Shown here: positions 11,061 to 23,308 of the stretch, in pieces | Layout of the letters: every line of letters starts with the position of its first letter | Numbering within the stretch: position 1 is the stretch's first letter | Assembly (NCBI GenBank): GCA_034509925.1 | Contig: CM067532.1 | Span: 5,730,142-5,794,141 of the forward strand | Length of the DNA: 64,000 bases | Source: Hirudinaria manillensis | Taxonomy: Eukaryota > Annelida > Clitellata > Hirudinida > Hirudinidae | Direction: 5' to 3' | The notes under the pieces: generated by a model | The model's input: the letters and a program-made list of their open reading frames with translations, nothing else | What the model was told of the DNA's origin: nothing | The model's database searches: none | Position numbers and translations under genes: made by a program

Positions 11061-14000
11061 GTGAGTGCCCTAAATGATTAATAATGGAGGTTAAATAATA
11101 TGTTTGGAGACGTAATATTGCATGACATAAAAATATTACATCGTATTACATAACATCGTAAAAGTTAACGAATTAACATTATTATTATTATTATTATATT
11201 AAATTCATGGAATTAAACAAGAATCCATTGAAGAAACCCAACGCTAAAACTAAAGTGAAAAATTGCGAACATCAGGAACTAAAATCTCAACGGTCTTCAA
11301 TGAAGTCTTCACTCATCGTTTGAATTTTCGTTGAAATCAAACAGTCCTCCTGAGTGGAATTTCAATCAAATTTCCGACAAGTTTATTGCACTGGATGACC
11401 TCCTCGGAACGACTGATCGACTGAGGAAAGAATCTTCGTCCAGGAAAGAATTAATATTTTTAATTTAAATATTAAATTTGCCCCACATACAAAATCCATC
11501 ATTGTAAATCGGGAGTTTCAGGTATGGGTGAGTTTTAGAATAAAAGACATCAATTAATTCTTCAAAATAAATAAATGACTTTAATTAGTCAAGAATTTAG
11601 CTGATTTTGTTCATTTTTCATTGAAATTCATTGAAATTCATGAAATTCTTGATTTTTGACGAATCAAAATCAATTACTTTGTTGTTTAAATATTTTTAAA
11701 TTAAAATTTAAAATCAATAATTGATTAAATATTTTATCATTACAAATTTATCAATTCTTTAAAGTGAAACTGATGAAACAGGCATGAAAATTATATACAA
11801 ATTGTGAACAATGTTTATTAGTATCGATACTTATAATTATCCTTTTATTATTGTAGGAAAAGATAAAGGACTAAATTTGCTATAGAAATAAATAAAAATA
11901 GAAAATAGAAAATAAAAATAGAAAATTGGTGCACAATGTTTATAAGCATTGATATTTTTAATTATCTTTTGTAAGAAAACATAAAGGACGTCTAAATTTG
12001 TCACAAATCAATCGGAATGAAATGTTACCTAAAATTATTTACGACTGAACGTATGAGTCGATTTTAAATAAAAATTAAGAACAAAATTAATAATATTAAT
12101 AACAATATAATAATATTAATATTATAAATATTATTAATCATGCTCAGGAATAGTTAATATTATTAATACTATTTATAATATTAATAACATATTAATAATA
12201 TATCGAATACTGAAATACCACAAGCGAACGATTTAGAAAAACCGATCTAAGAAGATGATAAAGGCAATGTCGGGTCACGTTACGAATTTGTCAAAATATA
12301 TTTAATTAATTAACTAGGTTTCAATTAATTCACCTATTACCAATTTGGATTATTTTAATAAATAACTGGGCCAGGTATGTCCAAGAGAGAAATGTCTGAG
12401 TTGTATTTTGGTTTTATGACGAAATGTGGAAATGCTCAGGAATAGTTAAATGTGCTTAATTAACCCAATAAGAAATGTTTTTAAATATTCAAATTATAAA
12501 TAAATAAAAATTCAAAATGTAAATATTTTTAAAATCTTCAAACAAGTTAATTGTTTTACAAAAGTGACCAATTCCTGTAATGCTTTCTTTGCCAATTTTA
12601 TGATCAACAAACTTGATTTTTTGCTGATAATAAGTTAATAAATTTTTAAAATATACATAATAATTTGCATTTTTTATGTTTTCTTGCGATTATAATGTTC
12701 ACCTGAGATATTTTCTGAATTTTTAATTGAAAGTAATAATTATGATAAACATTCTCACTCCCTAATAATCACCAATATAGCTAATAACATAATATTGGTT
12801 ATTACCAATAATATTGCCAATAATAATATAATAACCAATATAGCTTATCATTTCAAAAATCCATATTTAAATTTTTTTCCATGAGGTGTTATGGTCCCAG
12901 ATTATGTTGGACAATTCTTTCATTAATTTATGTACAATAGAATAAGTTTGGTTCATTTATCAGTTTATATTGGTTATTTAAAATGTCATTCAGGTCATGT
13001 TTACTCCATGGTGTTGCCTAATTAATTATTCATGAAGGGTTTATTGTCCATTAATTATGCATTTCATTGTTGGCATGAGCCTCCTTAAGACTATTCCATG
13101 AATTATTCATGTTTGCGTTTTGCTTCAATGTTTGAATAATAAATTAAACCAATGAATTCATTAATAAATTTACTCAAAAAAAGTACCTGCCAACTTGAAG
13201 ACATTGTCGAAATATTCAAAAAATTATAATTCAATTCAATATAATTCATTCAGCCAATATTTATCTTAAGTCCTAGGATGATAAGGCACTATAGCGCACT
13301 ATAGCATTGTGAGACTATCAAATGAAATAATGTGAATAAAAACCAAAAACGATTAAAAACAATTTAAGAATATGGAGTTAGAGCAGTTAATAATTATAAT
13401 AAAAGTAGTAATTAGAGGTAATCAATTCAATATTCAGCAAATATTTAAAGTGCCCTTTTTTATCCTATGTCCTAGGATGTTAAGGCACTATAACGAAATT
13501 TAGCACTGCGAGACAATCAAATGAAATAATAATGAAAACAAAAAACAATTAAAAATATGGATAATATAGATAATAAATAAGAATATGGAGTTAGAGCAGC
13601 TGTTTTATGGCTAAGTTAAGTTTGGCAACCAGTATTTAAGTGGCATTCGTAATAAGGTTTACCTTAAAGACTGCTACGTTATGTTGATTAAATAAAATTA
13701 ACTTAATTAATATAATAAAATAAATATATACATTTAATATAAAAAGTAATAATGTCACGAGCTAATAATAACAACCAGAGGTAATAAATGAATCATGTCC
13801 ATTCACCCCGAGGAATTTTTAATCGTCAAGTTTCACGTTCCTTCTGAAAGCCTTGAGAATATTCGCTAAAATATTATTTACATTACAAAATATTATTCAT
13901 TTGACAAAATATTATTTCACATGTTTACATGAAATACGATTTACAAGTAATGCATTAAAGTGAAGGATCGTCATGAAGTGAATTAAGGACATCACGGGCA

Positions 14001-14845
14001 GCACGTGCAAGAATAAATCACATCAGAAATTCATTTAAAAAAAAATAACCAACCATCATTTTCCATGCAAAACACACGCGAGACTTCAGAGCGCAGATTT
14101 CGTGAGGCATCCAATCGATATTTCGTCAATCAATATAATTTGTAAATAAGATTTGTTTATTCACATCCAAAAAACACATGGATTTCAAAATCGTTGGATG
14201 TCGGTGAATGAAAATCTAAAATCCACGGTCCAATCTAAAAAAAAAACAGCACGGTCCATAGAAGTTAAAAAATTAAAATCTGATTTTCAACGTCGAGAGA
14301 ATGAGATGTGTTGACAACTTATCATCGACATGTTGTGATATCGCGTTCAACAAATCAACAAGCAAGGCAACATTCATCTTGTAACAGGCAAATATACTTT
14401 CTCGCAAATTTCTCGACATTTCCGAACCAACACAAAATGAAGCTCTTCGTAAAATGATTGGCTTTCAAGTGATTTCTTACTGAAGTAACCTGCCTCGTTA
14501 TTAACCTATTTACCCACTACAACAATGCTTTTAATACATTAATGATGATGATGATGGTGATTGGAAGTTGAAAGTGCACAAAACGTTCAAAGTTGCACAA
14601 ACATTTGACTTGAAAGGTCAAAGTGCAGCACTTAAAGGTCACACGAGCAGGTCAAACTTCAAATTTGTAATACTGACAGACGATGTAGAAACTCTAGAAG
14701 TTTTGACGTGACAAGAATTTCATGGAATCTCCTACAGACCTTAAATTACATGCGTAACTTTTGTAATCATCGCAAAGGTAATCAATGTTCCAAACATTAC
14801 ATTCAATCAATTACAAAAACTATTATTTACATTTCAAATTTCGAT
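11061..14845. other. A+T-rich intergenic DNA
   Basis: Very A+T-rich, with short direct repeats and no supported exon. The last few hundred bases probably include the 3' UTR of the minus-strand EGF gene that ends at 14846. Confidence 0.5.
13255..13605. repeat. Diverged direct duplication, about 190 bp apart
   Basis: Two related segments (about 13265-13390 and 13460-13605) share 'tcctaggatg', 'aaggcactata', 'gagac.atcaaatgaaataat' and 'gaatatggagttagagcag' in the same order. This is an old local tandem duplication of non-coding DNA, with small insertions in the second copy. Confidence 0.7.
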
Positions 14846-15640
14846 TTAACGAGGACTCGTGTTTGTGGGGGTTTCCTCTTTACAAGGTTCGTAGCCACGT
14901 TTCTGCTTCTGAAATATTTAACATGAATATTAAAACATTATTTAATTATTTAAAGCAAACAAATTAAAATTTAATTTAATTCATTTTATAACTATTTGTC
15001 CAAAATGAAACCCACCCTGCATTTCATACAGAAAATGACTAAAGTGAAGACGACGACACCAACAATGGCAGTGACGATGACAGGAATGTAAATCTTGGCC
15101 ATGTAAACTGAAAGGTGAAATATTCATGAGCTTAATCATCCTTTATGGGTCACTTACGTTTACTCACGTGACTCGAAGCTTGGCATGGCTTTATTTTCGC
15201 ATAATTCCCCTTCAAAATCAGTAGGGCACCTAAAATATAGAGTGTCCAAGGTGAGAATCGAACCGTATACCTCTGGATTGGTCTTCCATACCTGCAGGTC
15301 TTAAGGTTAGATCCTATTGATTTGACGCACTCTCCTCCATTGAGACAACCCAACTTCTGACTCTCATCGGCAGAACACGAAACCGAACCATCGGTCATGT
15401 TGGATTTTGCTGGTAACAACTCAGATGCATCGTCTCTCAGTGTTCGTGCTGTTACTAAAATACGATCAAATACCAAATCGTTATTCTATCGATTACGGAT
15501 GAATACGACAAGATGTGATACGATACGCTCGACTGAAGCTGAAAACAAAAACACTCACCTTCTGCGAAAGATAAGAGGACGAGAATCAAAACACAAAACA
15601 GAAAATCAACTTTCTTTGATCCTAGTAGTCTCGCAATCAT
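14846..15640 (-). CDS. Small single-EGF type I membrane protein, copy 2
   Basis: Five coding exons in transcript order: 15640-15559, 15448-15292, 15229-15168, 15107-15016, 14908-14846 (stop TAA 14846-14848); 151 aa, intron phases 1, 2, 1, 0. An N-terminal hydrophobic signal (about 12-25) precedes an acidic spacer with an N-x-T site. One EGF domain has six cysteines spaced 9-5-10-1-8 (CLNGGEC, CRCPTDFEGELC). A membrane helix (about 107-128) ends in FCMKCRKQKR, and a tail of about 20 residues follows. This is the architecture of EGF-receptor ligand precursors (neuregulin/TGF-alpha class); the first cysteine spacing is 9 rather than the usual 7. A ligand role is inferred. The start is the only ATG before the signal peptide. 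Its paralogue is at 17776-19087. Confidence 0.85.
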
Positions 15641-17775
15641 GTGTTTGGCTGACTTCACGACGAACAGGTGAGCTAAGAAAAGAGTCTACCTGTTAAATGA
15701 GCGAGTTATTGGCACTTGAAATGGGCATATTGAGGCAGCAGTAGTGGCTACGATCTACGATTTACTGCAATGTAGTGCTTCTTAGTTGACTACGTTTCAC
15801 TATATCGTCCAATCTCCTATACATTTACCATCCAACTACGCTGTGAATCACTTTGCCAAGTTTTTTTTTGACTGAAACTAATGCGAAGGAAGTCTTGAAT
15901 TCCTCGCCTGCCTATTAAATGCTTTGGCAGTTCGTGTGCATATAAGGCGATGAATATTCATGAGCACTCATTTCAATAACGATTGTACTGCTGACTCTTT
16001 GATAATCCGGGGATCGTCTGAAGATTGGCTAATGAGAGCGAAGTTGTTGTCTCAGTGGGTGCAAAGTAAGGATTTTAAGGAGACCTCCTCCAATCATTTC
16101 TTTGATGATCATCTTTGAAATCTACTGTATCATCGTAATCATCGTCGTCGTCATCATCATCATTGTAGTCATCTTCGTCGTTGTCATCCTCGCTCATTAT
16201 CATCGCGGAACTTCCATTCACTCGTCAATAAGCAAGTTAGTGGATGTTTACTTTCAAATGTCATCTGTTTCATTTACTTATCCTAATCTTTCATAACATT
16301 AAATAAAAACAATATTAACAATAATAATAACACTTAATAATAATAATAATATTATACAAATTAATATTAATAATAAACTACCCATAACAGCCTTGTTAAA
16401 CCATTACTAATATGTTATAATATCCGTATTAGGGACCTACACGATCACATCAAAATAGCAGCTCCTGGTTCGAAACTGAAAGGAGGAGGATGATTAGGAC
16501 GACGAATGACAAACACTTTGGTTGTGGAAGGTTTTGGAAATCCCTGAAAGTGTCAACCGAAGAACGTTGACAGCTGGAAATTTGTGCGATCAGAGTTTTA
16601 ATCTTGTTTTTTCAAATGTTATTTGGAAATGTACATTTCAACGTTCTGTCATCGATTTGACCTGTTTGTGTATCAGAGGAATGTTTACATACGACGTTTA
16701 ACTGTGAAGATTATTTGGGTCAGGATGCTCAGACAGGATTCTAGCCCGTATCAACAATCACAATTGCATTATAAACAAGATGATGATGATTATTATTATT
16801 ATTATTGTTATTATTATTATTATCTTGCCCTTAGTATGCTATGCGGTAATCAGAGATAATCAGTCTGATTTCATCGAAGGATTAAAAAGAAAGTTAATGC
16901 AAACGACCACAGGGCCTTTTCCTCGGTCACTGAAAAGCATTGTCAAGTATTGACCTAAAAGCATAAAATACATGGCAATTCAACTGCAGTTCTTTACAAT
17001 CTCGAGGCCACAATGTAAATCTAAAGGGAGTTCATTACAAAGATTTGTTGACATTATGTCACTCATGATCAAAATTAATTACCTCTTCAACAATATGGGC
17101 ATGCAATGCAGCCTACAGTTGTGACGGCGAACGTAGTACCTGCTCAGAACATAATCACGATTTTCTTGGTAACGAAATTAATAACATTCCACATTCGACG
17201 AATAATGATTTGATGTCGTGTAAACTTAGAATTTACGTAATTTACGATCTTTTCCGGGATTTTTGGAAATTTGTTCATATAGCAAAAGAAATTAAATTTT
17301 TGAATAGTGAAGGATATTGTTTACATTAATTTATTACCCAATTCATCGTTTCGTTATCATCGATGTACAAATCGTTTGAGACATTCAGATAAAATACCAA
17401 ATACCGATTACCGAAGGAGGCATTCAAACACCAAATACCGAATACTCGAAGCTATTCTTTCACCTGTTGAATGATTTCAAAATTTTCCTCCGACAACTTC
17501 AAAAGACTCTGATATCCGACGGTAAAGAGATCTGCATCTCATGCACAATGCAATATAACGTGAGCAATGATATCGCAAAAGTTACAAAAAATATATTTGT
17601 AAATTCAGTTCCAATATTAAGATTTTTTTAGATGTTATGACAAATATTTTGCCTTCCAAAAAATCAATAAAATAAATATTATTAATAATATTTAAAATAA
17701 ATTAATGTTAAAATTGATGCATTAAATGACGAATATACAATAATAAATAAATAAATGAAGTTGACAGCACGATGG
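15641..17775. other. Spacer between the two EGF genes
   Basis: Holds the promoter side of the proximal gene, GAT/CAT and TTA trinucleotide tracts (about 16135-16190, 16780-16825) and the 3' flank of the distal gene. No third EGF copy or other exon was found on either strand. Confidence 0.5.
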
Positions 17776-19087
17776 TTATCTCAAAGTTTGTCTTTCTTCG
17801 GTCCAAGGCGTGTAATTGCTCCTTCGTTTCTGTTAAATTGGATTTAATGTTTGATTCTTGTGATTATAAATTATTTCTAAGTAGAAAAAGATACAAAATT
17901 AATTTATAATTATGGAATTATTAATGGATATATTAAAAATAATTGCATTAAAAAGTTATTTATTTTAAAACCAAGTGTTTATAATTGTATGATTAGGATA
18001 ACGTAAGCAGTTTACTTCCGACATTTACACGTAATTTTACAGTTCAATATAAAATTTAAGGATTTTTTCACTTTAAACCTTATTTATGACATGGAATAAT
18101 CTTTATTTTTTATTTAAAATTTGAATTTCAATTAATTTTATGTTTATTGGTATATTGGAGGTAACATCTATCATATAAGAATAATTCATCCTTTTAAAAC
18201 TTTCTAAGGCTTTCGGATACGATTTTTATGGAGTATGCATTCATTGCAAAGAAATATTATATATAAGTATTTATACTCTTTAAATTTGTCTTAAAATCCT
18301 ATAACTTTATAATAATGTTTGCTGCGTTCGATTTACCCGATTTATGCCAATAAATAAAACAAAGGAACACTAAAATGAATTATTTTTCTCTACGAAAACA
18401 CTATAAAAATGAATTTGGAAAGAAGTCAGACCAACCTTTATTGCCAGAGAAACAAGTACGATGAGCGAAACAATAGCAGAAACCAACGTAAGAGAAATGA
18501 GGATGAGGTAGACTTTGTTGGCCAGTACTGAATTAATTTACAGAATTAATTTATTATTTCGATGAAATTAAATTATTTACCAACTTGTATCGAATATAGG
18601 CAGCACTCTATTTTCACAATTTTCTCCGTCATAATCGTCTGGACACCTTTGAAAACATTTGTTCCATGGTCATCGATGCTTATTTGAACTTTCACAGTGA
18701 AATGTGGGACTTGAACTCACTGGCAGATCCGGGCCAACGAATCCGCCGTTGGTTTGAAACACCTTCCCCCGTTGAGACATTTCAATGTTTGACTTTCTTC
18801 GATTGAACACGGAACTGATGCCCTGTTGGTCACGTTGTAGTTGGCTGTAATCGTTGTTGTTTCGTCCATTATTACATGTGCTGTATAAAAACAAATGATT
18901 ATTTTATTTATTTATTTTTTTTTATTAATAATTATTAAAATTATTTATTAACCGACATGGATATAACCCAACTCGGATTAAATATCATTATATTTATCAC
19001 GAATTATTACATTTACATGGACTTACCTTCCTTGATGGATACGTAGATCAGGAACAAGAAACAAAGAAAAAGCATTTGAATTATCAT
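17776..19087 (-). CDS. Small single-EGF type I membrane protein, copy 1
   Basis: Five coding exons in transcript order: 19087-19027, 18880-18721, 18646-18585, 18527-18436, 17829-17776 (stop TAA 17776-17778); 142 aa, intron phases 1, 2, 1, 0, identical to the neighbour at 14846-15640. A signal peptide (LFLCFLFLIYVS) is followed by a spacer of about 30 residues with N-x-T sites. One EGF domain has cysteine spacing 9-5-11-1-8 (CLNGGRC, CQCPDDYDGENC). A strongly hydrophobic helix (VYLILISLTLVSAIV) precedes a 17-residue basic tail (KKRRSNYTPWTEE). The shared SQ(T/K)L-C-LNGG core and exon structure show tandem duplication. It probably acts as a membrane-bound precursor of an EGF-like signal; the receptor is not inferable. 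A second in-frame ATG (19075) could also start it. Confidence 0.85.
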
Positions 19088-19457
19088 CAGATCGTCTGAG
19101 TCACTTTGTAACTTTGTAGCTATTAAGTTGTACTTAATAGTTTAAAGTTTAAAACTTAATTGTTAATCTTAAACTACCGAGTTTTGATTTTTTTTTTAAA
19201 TTAAAACAATTAGAATTTAATTATAAATATCTGCCTGTCACGATAGGTTCGTTCGAATGTTGATCGTAAGAACGATATCTGATCTCCTTAAATAGCAGAT
19301 TAACGACAACATTATCATCCGCCTAATAACGATTAATCATTTGCATGTCTTTGAAGATGTTCGCTTACTTTATCGAAGTTGATCGATTTTAATGAATCCG
19401 TTTTGAACGTTATTTAATAGGTTGAGGAATTTATTAATATCAATCTAAAAAAAAGAC

Positions 19458-19787
19458 ATATTATATTATATTATATTATATTATATTATATTATATTATA
19501 TTATATTATATTATATTATATTATATTATATTATATTATATTATATTATATTATATTATATTATATTATATTATATTATATTATATTATATTATATTATA
19601 TTATATTATATTATATTATATTATATTATATTATATTATATTATATTATATTATATTATATTATATTATATTATATTATATTATATTATATTATATTATA
19701 TTATATTATATTATATTATATTATATTATATTATATTATATTATATTATATTATATTATATTATATTATATTATATTATATTATATT
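19458..19787. repeat. (TTATA)n pentanucleotide array
   Basis: About 66 perfect units, the inverse complement of the TATAA array at 10523-10789. It begins after 'aaaaaaaagaca' and ends abruptly at 'ttgagcc'. Confidence 0.98.
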
Positions 19788-20220
19788 GAGCCTAATTGAT
19801 TTCCCGGACCAGGTCACTTAATGTACAAATCGTGTGGCTGGTTAAGAACTAATTAGTTACATCCTAATAATTAACATCCGCCACGTCAGAACTTTGAGGT
19901 CCCCTGTTGATCAACCTTTGAAGTGTTTGCACTCATCAGACGAGGTTTTAAATTTCCCTTCGGATTTTGTGAGTTTCAATGTTTCTTCAGATCATGTTCA
20001 GTCAGCATTCATTCCTCACCTGTCCTTACAAGGTATCGTAGGGCATTGTAGTCTGAGAAATTATTAATAATAAACGTATACCATATAGTAATTAATAAGA
20101 CCGTTATTAATAATAAAAACCACTCCCATAATCAAAAAACTCCAGCGTAAATTACGGGGGTTTTTCAAGGTAATGTTACAGTTGTTTGAGGAAAATTAAT
20201 CTTTCAGATGAAAGTAACTT

Positions 20221-20295
20221 GAATAACATTTAAATAAAATAATTTGAATAACATTTAAATAAAATAATTTGAATAACATTTAAATAAAATAACTT
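20221..20295. repeat. 25-bp tandem triplication
   Basis: Three consecutive copies of gaataacatttaaataaaat followed by aattt. The last copy differs only at its 3' end. Confidence 0.9.
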
Positions 20296-20789
20296 ATTAA
20301 ACGTTAATATCCTACGTTGTTCTAACCTTTGTTTTCAAGGTTTGAATGTGACCTTTGTAATTGAGATCATCGCAGATATTATCAGTCCAATATGAAATTA
20401 CGATTTAAGGTAATGTACTCGAAGAAGGAAATTTTTATTTTTTTGAAATTAAGATAATATTTAAATTAAAATATTATTTATTTTTGACAAATTGTCTTCC
20501 GGTTGCACACGACATATATTTTATAATTTATCCAATTAATTACTAAAACTTTGTAAAGTAACTGAAACCAGGCAACAACACGCATTTCATGTAAAAGCAC
20601 ATTTTTTTCTTAAATCCACGTTAATTGGAAACAATCTTTGTTCATTGGCATCAATTAAGTTAAGAAATCCAAATGGATGCAATTATTTTCAAGCAGAACT
20701 CAGAACCTTGTTTATATTTAGACTCGTAATTTTCCGCATTCTTTGAATATTAAGAATAACGAAGTTGTAAGGCAATAAACGACCATAAA

Positions 20790-21195
20790 CTGTACCATAC
20801 AATACCATGCAATACAAGATTATGCAACACAATGAAATACAATGCCATACCATTCATTACAATGCAATACATTGTAAAACAGTGCACGTGGAGCAATAAA
20901 ATGCTTTTCTTCTTCTCAGAAATCGATTTCAACAAGAAATTCTTGAGGAGATTGTTTGTTTCTCCGTGGAGTTTTCAACATTTCATAAGAACTTGTCCGA
21001 GTTGTCGCCATTTTGAAGAAGTTCGTTTGCTTGGTTGTTGCTTTGCATGGTATTGAGTGGTATTGCTTGGTATCGCATGGTATTATGTAAAATACGTGGT
21101 TATTGTATTTATTATACCATGCGTGGCATTGAATGCCATGGTGTGGTATGGCACGGTACTGCATGGTATTGTGTACTTGGGTAACTTGTATTGCA
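20790..21195. repeat. Inverted, degenerate GGTATTGCATGG repeats (foldback)
   Basis: The left part (20790-20880) is rich in accatgcaatac-type words. The right part (21045-21195) is rich in their complements (gcatggtattg). The outermost pair, 20797-20819 and about 21155-21176, is nearly complementary over about 20 bp. The roughly 165-bp centre is unrelated sequence, so the whole could fold into an irregular hairpin. No transposase or clear target-site duplication is seen. Confidence 0.6.
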
Positions 21196-23308
21196 TTATA
21201 TAAAATACTTGGTTGGCCATCAAGGAAGGGAATCGATAAGTTGGCTTAAATAACATCCACGCCGCTCATTGGTCGGCGTAGCTGAGTGCTTCACGGAAGA
21301 TGCTGCAAGACCAACCTCTGCTCGTAGATTTCGTCACCAATTGAGTTTTGTAACAAGTGGAAATTAACAATTAACGAGCGACGAACTCAGAATTTCCTGT
21401 TCCCACTTCTTTCTTTTCAAGGCCGTCCATTCATTCGTTCGTCAAATGATTTGCGCTCCAAAAATGTCTTTGCGAATGGATTTCAAACACTTGTTTTTAT
21501 AAGAAAATTGTCTAAAGGTGAGAATTTTAAATCATTTAAGATTAAATTCGTTGAATTATTTATGCTGAAGGAAGAAAAATGTCCAGCACAACATTTACAA
21601 AATTTATTTTTTTTGCGTTTTTCTTGACGGGAAATGTTCCTGACGGTGTCGCTGTTAAATTTATGTTATTTTAAATGTTATTAAAATTACTAAAAAGTAA
21701 TTCAAAGATCACATCGGGAATTATCAGACATTAACGTAAAAAATTTCGTTGAAAAATAAAATGTTTTAATTTTAATATCACATTCGTTTATAAATCCAGT
21801 TGTTGCGATGACCAACGGAAGGTATACGAATCTCGTCGCCGAGGCACATCAGCTAAATCATTCATAAGCAATTTTTAGTTAATTATTTAATTTCATAATT
21901 ATTTATTTAATTTATAAGTATTTATTTAATTGCTGATTATTTATTTAATTTCTAATCCACTAATCCACAATTTCTAATGACGTTACAACTACATGACGTT
22001 GATTGACAAAGACAAGAAGAAAATTGGGATACAAAGTGGTCCCAAATGGTCACGTGCTCAGGACTTCCAATGGAATGCTCGTCTTGAGTGAGGTTGACCT
22101 TGAAACTTTCAATGAAGCAAAAAAAAACTGTTATGAAACATCGCAAAAACAAATCATCAAATTATTAATTGTTATTCAGAATTTATAATTACCTAGGATT
22201 GAAATTAGTGATATATCGAAGAAATGTCTTTAAGCAACTGAAAATCGACTGAAAAGAAAAGTTGTGCATTGAAGCCATCCTTCGTACAAGAGAAGATTTT
22301 ATTAAAAACTTTGTTGTTGTTAAGAAAAATAAAAGATGATGTGACATCCAAGTCCAACGTTTCAATAGTTTGTTAGTTAATGCAAACAAAATGTTGTAAG
22401 TTCGTCTTTTAGAGGGTTCTTTTGCGAATTAGCGATAGAAATATAACGTTTTCTAAATGTTTACAACATTTACGATGACCCTGCAAAAATATAATAATAA
22501 TTAATAGAATAATAATGTTAAGAAGAAAGAATTTAAAAATTGCTTGAAATCTCATTGAAATAACTTAAAAGCGTCCCCGCATTAAGCAGACAAACATCGA
22601 TCCTCATGCAAAGTCATCAACAACAAACAAGAAGAGCAGCATTTGTTTTCTAATCATATCATTGTAATCACATCATGTAATTGGTCATATAATTATGTAC
22701 GCACATTATTTAATCACTTCATTGGCCACGTAATCACGTAATCATGTAATCAGTCTCCTTTTATTTATTAATTTAAACCCAGTTATTCTGCAAAATGAAA
22801 TTAAATTAAAACCTCGATGATGTTTCGGAAACTTTTTTTGTTGAAAGTCCAAAACATCAAAAAAGTGTCTCATCACGTGACAAGAAAATGCTTCAGAGAC
22901 TTATCTAATTACTTCATTTTTGATCCATTGAAAAGTTAAATTGATTTTTCGTCTCAAACTCTGCTATATCATTTTAGAAAATGGTATCCAGGTTTAAGAT
23001 GATATCCTGATATAAAATGATATAAAATTGTTATAAAATAAGTTATAAATCGTGAATTATTATTCTGGAATGTCAAATTATCACCTCGAATGTACTTTTT
23101 ATGTGCTAAGTTTCTTCAAACCACTTCAAAATGCATTCATTTGAGTTCAGAAATTCATTTCAAATCCGATGTTTTAGTGGAATTATTCCAAAGGAATTAA
23201 AAACTCTCCAAAGGTCTCATAAAAATCTCAGTAATTGCATCCTTGAACTCACAAAATAAATTGCAAACCGTTAATAAATTGAAACCAAATAATTCCCTTT
23301 TTTTGAAG

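Larger units (their letters stand above)
19788..23308. other. Intergenic DNA upstream of the RhoGEF gene
   Basis: Contains three exact copies of a 25-bp unit (gaataacatttaaataaaat plus aattt; 20221-20295), a GGTATTG-rich inverted repeat (20790-21195) and otherwise A+T-rich sequence. A frame at about 22003-22185 is open for 61 codons (starts LGYKVVPNGHVLRT) but has no supporting splice context or recognised family. The promoter, and possibly 5' exons, of the RhoGEF should lie here; I could not place them. Confidence 0.45.

Noticed and set aside
15230-15291. tRNA B-box-like GGTTCGATTC in an EGF-gene intron (also a T-arm-like word in 18647-18720)
   Set aside because: These introns are only 62 and 74 nt, too short to hold a whole tRNA plus splice signals, and no acceptor stem pairs.
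22003-22185. 61-codon frame as a 5' exon of the RhoGEF
   Set aside because: No donor keeps frame with the exon at 23309 and the sequence resembles no RhoGEF N-terminus.
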